Of a DNA stretch of 64,000 bases, positions 1 through 11,019 are shown piece after piece. Source of the DNA: Paramacrobiotus metropolitanus. Its lineage: Eukaryota > Tardigrada > Eutardigrada > Parachela > Macrobiotidae. A program made the position numbers and the translations under genes. The notes under the pieces are model-generated. The model was not told the DNA's origin, ran no database searches, and saw only the letters and a list, made by a program, of their open reading frames with translations. The stretch's first letter is position 1. Each line of letters begins with the position of its first letter. Where the stretch lies: NCBI RefSeq assembly GCF_019649055.1, contig NW_026570230.1, positions 2,033,121-2,097,120 on the forward strand, written 5' to 3'.

Positions 1-35
1 TTTATGGCTAATCAAGTTGTTGTTTAAATCAACAG

Positions 36-3000
36 ATGGGCCATGAATCCATCGCCGCCAAGATCGACTTCAAGTCCAAGATGGAGTACCCCGACACCCT
101 GATCCCCACCGCTCTCCTGCCGGTCGTCGGTGCCAAGTGCGAACTGGAGCTGAAGGTCACCCCCAACCCTGGCCACAAGAAGCTGGTGTTGACCATTTTC
201 GAGCGCAGCGAATTCACCCACTCCCACTCCGAGAAGGAGCTGTTGAACAAGTTGAAGGATAAGGTCGCCGATATCCCCCTGAAGGACACCCCCACCCCCG
301 AAATGGACAAACGCCCCAAGATGGGTCACTCCCTGCAGTTCTTGATCAACAGCCAGGGTAGTGAGAATCCCCAGGAATGGACCACCCGCGGTCTGATGGC
401 CCTGATCTACTCCGTGGACGGCCGCTTTGTCAAGCTGGTCGCCGGTATGAACAGCAAAGTGCCCACTCTGCCCAAGAAGTTCTGCATGACCGCTGAAGTC
501 AAGAAGCCCGAACGCAACGGCATGTGGTTCATGACTCCTCAGGAACCCCTCAACAAATCCGTCCAAGGAAACGTAAGTCATTCTTTTCGGTTGAAAATCA
601 TCGCTTAAAAACAGAGTATTTAAATTACTCAAAACATATCTGTGTAAGTAAAACTTTATGTATGGATATATAAAGCTCTCTGATATATAAGTTGGCATAT
701 ATAAAGGTCACGCTTGTTTTTACAGTACCTAAGTGTGTTCTGATTGGTAATTAGAACTCACAATAATACCAAACAAATTCAGAATTTAAGTTTGAAAAAA
801 TTAATAAATTTAAGCAGTCAGTGTTTGCATATGCTGTAAAGGTCATGGTTATCTCTGCAGCTTGAAGCCTCTTGGGGTGATGAGTGCGGCAGCGAGAAGT
901 ACGTCAAACTCCGTCTGCGCTACCAGAAGACCAAGGAACAGATGGAAGTGGAGAAGTATGACCTTTACGACGAGAACGGCATCCCTGTCCCCCTGGACAT
1001 CGCCCACGAAGTCCGCGAAGGTGAAGGCCTCTTCAACTCCATGTACAAAAGTGCGAGGAAGACCGTCAGCGCGGCGCTTTCTTCAGCAAGGAATGCGTTG
1101 ACTTTGCCATCTGGTACAGCGATCTCCTCCGCTTGAAGTTCGACATCGAATACAAAGAGGTGCGTTGAGATCCTTGATTAAGCAATGCGGTTCGCCTACA
1201 TTTTAATGTAATTATTACGTACTAGGTGCCTCGCTCCGTCCGAAACGTTCTGTCCAAATTGGAACGCTTGGTGAAATTCAAATATTTCTGGAACACCGAC
1301 ACCAAGGAAGTGGACATCCACAACCCGGAGAACCGTGTCAACATGCTGATTGAATTCTCCGCCGACCGTAGCTACATGGACATCAAATACCAGACCCCGC
1401 GCAGCAACGTCAGCATCATGAACATCGATCTGCCGGTTGATGTGCAGCCCATCAGTGCGTTGGTGCCCTGGACGCCCGCCCGTCTGGTCGGTCTTGCCAT
1501 GTACCGTAAGTACACTCAGCTATGCAGTAATTTGGACAAAATTACTTTATTCGATTTTATTAGGGTTTATCATTAACCGGGTTATCAGTCATTATTCGGA
1601 GTTAATTTAACAGCAATATGTTACGTATCAAATTGTCAGTGTTTATACGTTTAGTAAGCTTTATGCCTTTATAATGATATTTGTCAATAATGTATTAACA
1701 CTAGATTAAATTGCTAATAAAAATCTTGTTTTGCAGCTGCCTGCACCATCTCGGGCCCCAAGATCAAGACCTTCGATGAAGTATCCGATGAGATGCCGTT
1801 GAGCCAATGCTGGCATGTGTTGGCCAAGGATGCCACCGATGAGAAGTTGTTCGCTGTTTTGGTTGCTGCTGCCGGCAAAACACCATTGCCAAGGTACACT
1901 AGTCCTGGTTTTCTTATTTGTCTCTTGATTCTTATGAAATTGTGTTCTTCCACAGAAAGTCGCGGTGATCTTCAAGGACCACAAGATCGAAGTCCTGCCC
2001 ACCGGCCCCGTCTCGGGATCGCCCCAGAGCCCGCCCAGCCTGAAATCCTTCGTCGTCAAGTACAACGGACAGGAGCTGCGCGAAGCCATGACCCCCGAGA
2101 AGTACACCACTATCCCGCCCAACATGCCCGAGGACAAGGAGGAACTGGCCGGTATCACCCTCATCAAGCCCGAGGAATCCGGCAACAAGGAGCCCATCCT
2201 GGCCATCTTCTCCCGACCGATGGGCATCAAGGTCCTCTTTGACGGCTCCAGTGTCACCGTTGTGGTACGTACAATTTCATTGGCCGAATTCGGCTACAGT
2301 CTATCAATTTTGTACGGCATACAATATTTTTATTAATTTTTCTGTGCAACAATACATTGATATATCCAGCAATTATGAAATATTATAGACAGCTATAAAA
2401 CTTTCAGTGCAAAGCGTAGCATGCCGCATAACACAGTTCGTTATATTCGAACGTGAGATATGCAAACCTAAAGGCGACTACTTTTGATGTAGTAATTCTC
2501 TGTGCGTTTGTGTTGCTAGAGTTCCTTCCACTACATAATTAATTATTGATAATAGATTAAAAAAGTTAACAGGATAACGTTTGTATTTTACGGTAGCTGT
2601 AGCTGTGTCTTATTGGGCAATGCTTTGAACTGCAGTACGTAGTTTGATTTGCGGCCGCCCGGATACAGTGCCATTATACTACAGTTTCTAGACGACAATG
2701 TAAAGCGATATGGGCAGGAGTTTGATCAGTTTGTGTTATTTAATAAGTCGGTCTTTGCATCCAGTTACCGTTAAACCACTTTTACTGTGTGCTCATAAGA
2801 CTTGGTAATCGTGAAACTATTTTATATCATATATTACGAATTTATTTGTCAGTCAGTACATGTTACAGGAACAGTAATTATCACTCAAAATTAATTTCTC
2901 AATATTCATACTGTCTTTTTTTTCGTTACAGCCGTCGCCGTTCTGGAAGAACGGTCTGATGGGTCTGTGCGGTTCGTACGACGGCCAGCCATGGGACGAC

Positions 3001-3138
3001 AAACTGCTGCCCAACATGACGCTGGTGGATGAGCCAGTGCAGGTGTCGCGGGCCTTCCTCCTCAACACCCGCAACTGCGACTCGGAAGTACCCGAGCCCC
3101 ACACCGGCAACAAACTGCCCAAATCCCGTCTTCCTTAA
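36..3138 (+). CDS. Vitellogenin, C-terminal part (5' end outside window)
   Basis: Large lipid-transfer yolk precursor, secreted and taken up by oocytes. Six exons are visible: 36-572, 861-1159, 1226-1505, 1737-1893, 1956-2264 and 2932-3138 (TAA), all with GT-AG borders; about 596 residues. The first visible exon follows an acceptor AG at 34-35, so its ATG is internal. A DUF1943/beta-sheet type region runs into a von Willebrand D domain that starts near PACTISGPKIKTFDEV, continues through PLSQCWHVLAKD and ends with the GLCGSYDG motif 40-50 residues before the stop. Two frame breaks lie in A-runs, at 1047-1050 and 1877-1880. Each is restored by one extra A and both leave exon phases one base short. 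They may be homopolymer errors; otherwise this is a recent pseudogene. Family assignment is strong; functional status is open. Confidence 0.88.
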
Positions 3139-5014
3139 GATCTTCCGCTGACTGCAGCAGTCTGCCCTGTTTGTTACAGCTATGCACACTTTCCCAAATC
3201 AGTGTCTATATTCCAACGTGTCAGAGTAATCCGCTGGTTACGTAGATTGGTGTTTTTTCTTTCGATTCCCCTACAACCGTTTTATTGTTTTTGATTTTGT
3301 ATGTGATTTTTTGGTGTTGGACAATTGAATTGAATTAAATTAATTCATATGACCGACGACTGGCAAAATTAACCGGCGTTCCTCGAAAGGTGACTAAAAC
3401 GCCTATAGTTCACATATGTACGAAATGTCACATAATTATCATAACAGATTATAAAAATTCAAGCCGTAAAGGACACCATCATGTAGGAAGCATTTTAATT
3501 TGTTTGCCCCGTTCTATACCTTGAACACGTTAGAATCCTTATGGTATTGCACGTAGTGATGGAAAAAAATGACTGCAGGGAAGTGCGAGTATACGTACCG
3601 ATACGTACCAACATTTCCCCGATGAACATGCAAGTAACACGGCAAAGAAACTAAATTATCATTATCATTGTACCCGAATTTGGTGAAATCAGCGGTCTGA
3701 ATTATCATTAATTTTGTAAGTAATCCACATCATCTCCCCGACCATCGCAGAAGTGTCACTAGGAGTATGAAAAAAACTGAAAAAGAATAAAAAGAACGCT
3801 AAATTTTCACTTCATGCGCAGTCCGCAAAACGCTAATCCACAGCGCTTTTGTCGAAAGCGATTAATACGATATGCTGCCATTTTACTACAATTCTTGACA
3901 CTTCTAAACGAAGTTGTAAGCGAAAATGTTAATGTAATGTAGCCCTTTGCCGGTACGTAATGCATGGTTACTGAAGCGCAGAACTTTGGAATTACACTAT
4001 ACACTTTGAGACAAAATTGCATCATCAAAGAACTAAGCGTTTACGGACCCATTCAGGAGAATCCGGCAGCGATTTTTTGTAAGCGCTTTTTCACAACTTG
4101 GTTTGAATTAACTATACACTTACTAGTCTGCTTAAAATTTATATCCAAGTTTTTTGTTAATTTTCATTCGTTGTACGTTTTTTTCACAATCGCGAATACT
4201 ATTATATGACTGTACTACAGAAAAAAACCAGTATTATAGTTGTTAAATTTCAACTATGCAAATTCGCTGCTGGGAGCATGACGAGTAATAATACGCGAAC
4301 ATGATTATCATATGCATGAAAAAAGTTTATGGTTAAAAGTGTGTAGACAGAGGCGCTGGGCATAATGCATATTATGATAGTTATTATGCGTACTGTACTG
4401 GTCGATTATGTAACAAGTACATATGTTTTATAACGGATTAGACACAGCCGTATTACACACATGAAACATTTTTAAACCACCGCAGGCACCAACATATTAA
4501 TATTTCTTATTACTCATACAATATTTTGCCAGCAGACGAACCGTGCGCTTCGACATATTTTTACGCCGATCCGTACGTACGTATCCACGTTTTGTACAAA
4601 CAATTTAGTGCACATGTCGGCAGTTTTGCGGAACTGTAGCTCCTGGATGATCTGTAAGTGTTGTCACGCTCTGCGCGCTGAATAATCGTCTGGAGGGCAA
4701 TTTTTACACTCTGAACAATAAGGTATCTGAATATTTCGCCAAATCATGGGCCGCTACTTTGCTACTTGTGTAGCGCAAATAAGGAGAATTATTTATTACA
4801 TGTTTCTTGACACTTCGCAGTTCTGGTATGTTTACAAAGAATTGTTATGGTTTCTAATTTTTTGACTACGATCGTAACAGTTGCAGACTGTCCATTTTTT
4901 ACTTGTATAGAACTCGTGCAGAGTAATATTCCAACATTTGCGACTGAAGCCATTGATCCCGGACAATTTCCAGTGTTTTTGTTGCAATATTCCCTTTCGT
5001 GAAAGCGAAGAAAA
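3139..5014. other. Intergenic, vitellogenin to annexin 1
   Basis: AT-rich sequence with only short unsupported reading frames and no recognisable gene or RNA. It should hold the vitellogenin 3' UTR and the promoter of the first annexin. Confidence 0.6.
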
Positions 5015-7801
5015 ATGCCGGCTCGTCCGACGTTGCATCCGCACTCTCCCTTTAATGCACAATCCGATGCGGATGGACTCTACAAGTCCATGAAAGGATT
5101 AGGTTTGTCGTCGTAGATTCCAGGTTTTGCTGCTGTATGTGTAGAATCGTAGATCTGCTAAAACGTATAAAGATCTGACGGCAAACGATATGAAATTATA
5201 GATTATCGAACAATACAGACTGTACCGCGCCAACTGTCTTGGTCATGACACTTTGACCGTTTGCGTAAAATAAATCAAGCAAATTATTTGGAAAATTATC
5301 TATATGTAAATATAACTTTCATATTTTACCATTAAATCCATTAATATTAATGGATATCTATCAAACAGGCACTGACGAAAAGCAACTAACATCCATCTTA
5401 ACGGCCAGAGTATGGAAGCAGCGTCAAGAAATATCTCGCGCCTATCAGGAAAAATATCGCAAGGTACGTACAGGTCCAGATTTTGTTTAACTGCCTGCTG
5501 TTGTTTAATAAACCCGTACAATGACACACAATTATACGTACGACTGGTAGGGTTCGAACTACCAAATTAAAATTAATTGATTTGGCGGTCAAGTTTGCTT
5601 ATTAATTTAATACCTCTGTGTACTTGCAGAGTTTGCTGGCGGATGTGAAGTCAGACACGTCGGGCGACTACTACAGGTTATTAAAAGCGTTAATTCAGTC
5701 ACCGGAAGTCAGCGATGCCAAGGATCTGAATTATGCTATGAAAGTAAAATAAACAACCGTTTCGATATTTACCTTGTAGAGAAACAAAGAAACATAATTG
5801 TTTTCGATTTTGTTCACTGTTACTTTGCGATTCTATAGTACTGTACAAGCGTTGCTCTTTAAAAATTAGTAGCCACTGTAATTATAATTAATGGTAAGCT
5901 CAGATATTGCTTTATGGAGGATGGTACAACCGAATTAACGATAAAATTAACTAAGTAATTTTACCGTTTCATAAAATATCGACGTACTCGTGCAAACATA
6001 GATATTGTACGTTTATATTTATAATATGCTCCATTATCCCCCATACCGCCGTACATAAGGTACTAGTACATGCAAACGCACGAGTATTGATCGTGATACT
6101 GATTTCCTTTTCTAAACACTTCGTTTGTTCAGGGCATTGGAACAGACGAAGATCTCCTAATGGAAATACTTTTCACCAGGACAAACTCGGAACTGCACAA
6201 TATTGACAAGGCCTACCTTGAACGTACGGTGTTAGATAATCGCGGCGGCAAGAAATTGTCAGTTGAACGTTTTTGCGTACGAGTACCGAATTTGTTTGAT
6301 AGTGTTTAAAGTGCCCCTTTCTACGGCAATCAAGAACGATACTTCCGGTGATTTCCGAAATCTTTTGCTGGCCATTGCCGCGGTGAGTGTAGAACGACAT
6401 TATAGCCCATTGAATATTATTTCATGCTGTTGCAGTTTTGAAGCGAATAGACTGTAGTTTTTGTAAATACTCCACACTCCATGGTGTAGGTATTACGTTT
6501 TGATACTTTATTATATATTGTTAGTAATTTGCATTAAGTAAGTGATTCGTTTCGCGTTAAACCGCTTGCCATCGGCATTCAGCTTCGCTACATTTGCCCC
6601 GTTACCACACAACTGATTCCGCACCATAAAGTTTATTAAAACGAGCGCTGTTACAATCGTAATAGACTACGTATTATAAATGGAAATTTGAAAATCTGCG
6701 CTGAATTTAGGGAAAGCGGGATGCAAACAGCACCTCCTATAATCCGAATCAAGCAATTGATGACGGCAAAGCGCTGTATGATGCCGGCCCGAATCGGTTA
6801 GGAACCAACATGGCGAAATTCACAGAGATATTTTCCCAACGCAGCATGGACCATCTTTGGAAGGTATTCCATGAGTTCAAAATGATCGCAAAAATGGACA
6901 TTCTCGACGCTATTAAATCCGAGATGAGTGGAGATGCCGCAAAAGCTTTTCGCACGCTTGGTTAGTCTATGAAAATTATTTATGAAAGATTCCAAGTTAG
7001 GAAGCCAGTATAGTATTAATCTGATCGGTGTAAGCTGATCGGTGTACTATTTTTTAATAAAAAGTTGGTCGTTGATCCATAATTATGTAGGCTTGTCATG
7101 AATTATTAGCATGGCATTTTATAGTTTCCGTGCGTATTTCACAACATTTCAAGAATCCCTTGACACGATGCAGTAATTATGTATAAAGCATGTTTAATGC
7201 TTTCGCGTAACGCCATGTACTCGGTACAGATTGACACGGCATGTCCGCTTCTGCGCTACATGCGTATGTGCAATTTCTTTTGGAAAGTGTTAATCGAAAA
7301 TTAAAATGTACGTTATATAGACTGTTATAAATATTTATGTTATGTCTGTATGTGCTATAAATGTTGTAAATATATACAAGTTTTTGTGTCATCTGTGCAA
7401 TTTTTATAACTATTTAAACGAAACGTTGAGCGGATTAAAGTTTGGTGTTTAATTACAGCGTACATTATACTAAATGCAGAAGAATACTTTGCCTTCCGGT
7501 TGGCGGAAGCGCTCAAGCGTCCAGTTAAAGACCGCACCGTAATAAGGGTTATTGTATCGCGGTCGGAAAACGATTTGGCCAATATTAAAGATCAGTTCCG
7601 AAAGGTGGCCCATAAAAGTTTGGAAACGTGCATCGAGGTACGATTTTAAATCAGCGTCTGAAACTAACTACGTTTTTCAGCTTTTGAACGTGTTTTAAAT
7701 AAATACTCGTATATATCCGTATAATTAATCGTTTTGTATAGGATGAGACCTCGTCTGATTACAAAACGGCCTTATTGGATTTGGTTGGAAGACGCAAATA
7801 A
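5015..7801 (+). CDS. Annexin 1 of the cluster (318 aa)
   Basis: Calcium-dependent phospholipid-binding protein with four annexin repeats. Eight exons: 5015-5102, 5369-5463, 5630-5743, 6133-6223, 6303-6382, 6711-6960, 7459-7637, 7742-7801. All phases agree and give 318 residues, the usual length of a core annexin. Repeat 1 has MKGLGTDEKQ followed by DTSGDYY, and repeat 2 has MKGIGTDEDLL followed by NDTSGDF; both are good type II calcium sites. Repeat 3 (AGPNRLGTN) and repeat 4 (ALKRPVKDRT) have lost the GxGTD loop, although DETSSDY remains at the end of repeat 4. The N-terminal tail is about 20 residues and has no signal peptide, as expected for a cytosolic membrane-binding protein. Exon lengths of 95, 114, 91 and 80 nt recur in the neighbouring annexins, so the three are duplicates. 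Confidence 0.9.
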
Positions 7802-8712
7802 ACATAGGTAGTACAATAGTACAAATTATTGTCAATATGGACGTCCGAATATACGTACATGTATTGTGCCAATGTTCTGTATTTTTCTAAAGTAAAAGAG
7901 ATGTAACAAGCTACTAGCATGATATTATTTTACATTTCGATGTTTGTGGCAGTGATTTTTTGCATGATATATTTTTATGAACTGGGTATCAGCGAAGTCT
8001 TCATACATGTTCTACAATATTTACATCAACAAACAACAAAGAATGAGACAATAAAGTAACTACAATGAGAATTCGATAAACAGTTTTTGATAAAACGCAC
8101 CAATAATGAAACGAGCAGCTATAGAGTAAAGCAGTACAAGTACTTACATACATCGCTGTACACACTGTACATTACAGATTGATAAGCTGCGTTTACAACA
8201 TGACCGCACCTGTTGACTTTGATATATAATATAACAACAACACCTTCCGGTTCTACACGTTTTGAATTTTAACCACAGTCATGTATTGTACATTTGTACC
8301 TAAGTAAATACCGTATGTTCTACGAGTACTGTACAAAGTATAAAAACACTGTATACGCTACCGGCGCACAGGAAAACGCATCGTCTGTAAATCCAGCAAT
8401 TGGTAGTAGTGCGTAATGCTACAAGTAAAGGTTTCCTGTTCATGTTTGCATCGCGTACCTACTACAGTACCTATGTAGTACAGTTTGGATCGTCACTCAT
8501 TGGTTTACCGAAGACCGTTTGGAGTTTTCTTTCCAGATTCGTTTTTATTCTAGGTTCGTTTGATCAGAAGCGCATGCTGGATGTATTTTTTTTGAATACT
8601 GAATACAAATCTTCACAAAATCTTTTCCAATGTAAGTCCTCTTTTCATCGTCAGCATGGTGCGATTGTCATAATTGCAGGTCTTTACTGCATCTACAATA
8701 ACATTTGCCTAA
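7802..8712. other. Intergenic, annexin 1 to RING/J gene
   Basis: No gene supported. A reading frame at 8400-8741 is lysine/serine/phenylalanine-rich, has no domain and overlaps the start of the next gene, so it was left out. Confidence 0.5.
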
Positions 8713-10107
8713 ATGGAGGACGTATGCGTTGCTTGCACTGAGCGTCTAGCCACCATCCGTTTCAAGCCATGTAATCACCGCCAGTATTGCTCTACGTGTT
8801 TTCCTAAAGTGGAGCGTCGGATCTGTCCTTTTAATTGTCCAGGCTCGGATGTGAATGAAACGGAGGACAGTACTGCAGTCCAGCTCCGTCCTACAACAGT
8901 CGCCGATGCTCTGCATATTCACGATTCGGGGGACCCTTTTCCATATGGCTGTACGGCACCTAATCAATCTTTCCACAAAGCCTCCCTTGCCGATCATCGG
9001 ATTGTTTCAGCGAAAATCCAAGAACTACAAGCGGGACGCCTGACTTTGGCAGAACTGGAGCGTGCAGCGGACGACCTGACCAAGAGACAGTACAACCTGC
9101 TGTTTATCGAGTTGTTCCAAGACCAAGATCTCCATTCTGTATTGAAAGCTGCCGACAGGTTCAAATTTGAAGCCATGAATTTTAAGCATAAGGTCAAAGA
9201 AATGGTTGTCACCACGTTTACATCGCCCTCGTACAACGCCATTGCGGCACGATCGGGATTGGCTGCGGTGGCTGACGTTTTTGCCGAACAAATCATCGAC
9301 AAGATCGGTGGTCTCGGTGGGACATTAAACAAGCCAGCGCTAACTGCCATACCGAACGTGGCCATGTTTGTTATTTTCAGCGGTGTGGAGATCTACCGTT
9401 GGAAGGTATCGAAGTCATTGAGCGGCAAGGATTGCGCTAAAAATGTGGGAGAACATTTTGTGGGATCCTTGTTCGGAGCGTTGGGAAGTTACGGAGGAGC
9501 CATTCCTGGTGCGGCCGCTGGAGCGTGGATTGGCTCTGTCGTTCCCATCATTGGGACCGCGATAGGTGGCGCTATTGGCGCGATTATTGGGGCTTTTCTC
9601 GGTGGATTAGGCATGGATGTCACTGCGCGTCTGCTGTACCGGCAAGCTGTACCCCGAACCAAGCAGGAAGAAAAGGAGACGGAAAGAGAGGAGCAACGCC
9701 AGATGACAGCAGACGAGAACAAAGCCAACAAAGCCAACAAAGCTGCCAAGAAATGCAATACAGACCTGCAGGTAGATAACTTTCCCGAGGCTCAAGCAAG
9801 ATTTCGTCGCAAGTTGCTGGACTATCATCCCGATAAGCATCCCGATGCTACCGCGGAACAAAAGGAGCAACTGACGGCAGAGACACGGGATCTACTGGCT
9901 TGCTGGCAGATTGTACGCCAGCATTATGCTACAAAGAACGCCAGTCAGCTGAGCGATGAAAGCTTTATTCGGGTATGCGTACTGAAAGTGTTCGAAGCCG
10001 CGACACAACAGTGGAAAATTGTGAGAACGTTTTTTGAAGATATCGCTGTTGGGCTCGACCTCAATCCGGATACGGAGCGAGTTGAAAACATGGTTCTCTA
10101 TTTATAG
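8713..10107 (+). CDS. RING-like / glycine-zipper / J-domain-like protein, copy 1 (464 aa)
   Basis: Single uninterrupted reading frame of 464 codons in an intron-rich neighbourhood. Residues 5-42 form a RING-like zinc finger with ligands C5, C8, C20, H22, C26, C29, C38, C42; the last pair is C-x3-C instead of the usual C-x2-C. A mostly helical region of about 160 residues follows. Next is a hydrophobic part at about 213-305 with a glycine-zipper run (GSLFGALGSYGG, then repeated GxxxG such as IGGAIGAIIGAFLGG), likely membrane-inserting. A charged linker leads to a J-domain-like segment with an HPD motif at about 372-374 (YHPDKHPD) and the following helix. Helix I of a classical J domain is weak. 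RING fingers usually serve ubiquitin transfer and HPD motifs stimulate Hsp70; a membrane-anchored link between the two is inference. I know no named family with this order. Confidence 0.8.
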   Translation: MEDVCVACTERLATIRFKPCNHRQYCSTCFPKVERRICPFNCPGSDVNETEDSTAVQLRPTTVADALHIHDSGDPFPYGCTAPNQSFHKASLADHRIVSAKIQELQAGRLTLAELERAADDLTKRQYNLLFIELFQDQDLHSVLKAADRFKFEAMNFKHKVKEMVVTTFTSPSYNAIAARSGLAAVADVFAEQIIDKIGGLGGTLNKPALTAIPNVAMFVIFSGVEIYRWKVSKSLSGKDCAKNVGEHFVGSLFGALGSYGGAIPGAAAGAWIGSVVPIIGTAIGGAIGAIIGAFLGGLGMDVTARLLYRQAVPRTKQEEKETEREEQRQMTADENKANKANKAAKKCNTDLQVDNFPEAQARFRRKLLDYHPDKHPDATAEQKEQLTAETRDLLACWQIVRQHYATKNASQLSDESFIRVCVLKVFEAATQQWKIVRTFFEDIAVGLDLNPDTERVENMVLYL

Positions 10108-11019
10108 CTCCTTTTCTGCTTATGGTTGAAATCCTGATTTTTTTCCTGTACATTTCTTCCTTGTTATCCCTGTAAATTCTGATTTTATTCCTGTAACCCG
10201 GGGGTGGTTGCTTGGTTCATATACGCTATAACGCTGCACTGAAACCATCTACTTGAGCGATTGTCTCCCTGTCCTTCGACCATTTCTCTGCTTTAAATTT
10301 TGTGGTGTGCTGCTTTACATCCAGTTTGCCTTTTTTATGGGCGAATACAATAGTAGCTGCTGATGGCTGTATTATAATGAATACAGAGTCTGTACTTACT
10401 TAATTATGCGCATGTGATGGCTGTATGAACAATATAATATACTCTGTATAAAAACAAATACCTAATTTCCGGGTAATCTGGCAAACACGAGTGAAGCTTC
10501 GGAAGTACTATCTTTAGTAAAAGGTGGTGAAAGTTTCGAAATGACCGGCCTTAAATTCTCTTTTACCACAAGTTGTGCATTATCGGAAGATATCGATCAC
10601 GTTTTGTTTAATCAATAATGCGTCAACAAAATGGTCAGTAATGTAGAGCCCCCTGCCACCAAAAGATTAAAATTTCCATAATCAAGACAATTCTCCGCAA
10701 TTTTGCCGATGAAAATCAATAGTCTATTCACTCGTTTGTCCAGTTAATTGATGGAAACGTATGCAAAAAAGTCTTTCAGGATGGCAGAACACTGTATTGT
10801 TTACTTCAGCAGACGTGCATATTGACGCAGCAAAATTATGCGTGTACTCTGTACTATGTATACCTGAATATCTATATATGTGCGGTCAGTGCGGAGTATG
10901 ATGCGCTTATGAATGCATAATAAAAACCGAAGTAAAGCCTTAAATGTAGTCATTTTTTCCTTTGTCGCTGGAGGTTATTCTAGAAGTAAGTTCGGCGGAA
11001 AAGAGACGGAACCTTAACT
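10108..11019. other. Intergenic, RING/J gene to annexin 2
   Basis: No coding or RNA feature seen. It presumably holds the 3' UTR of the RING/J gene and the promoter of annexin 2. Confidence 0.5.

Noticed and set aside
24-698. 224-codon minus-strand frame at the window start
   Set aside because: Lies opposite a vitellogenin exon with clear splice sites; leucine/glycine/histidine-rich mirror of coding sequence.
5515-5590. tRNA-like GGTTCGAA context in annexin 1 intron 2
   Set aside because: No acceptor stem, D arm or anticodon arm at the right distances; only a short local palindrome.
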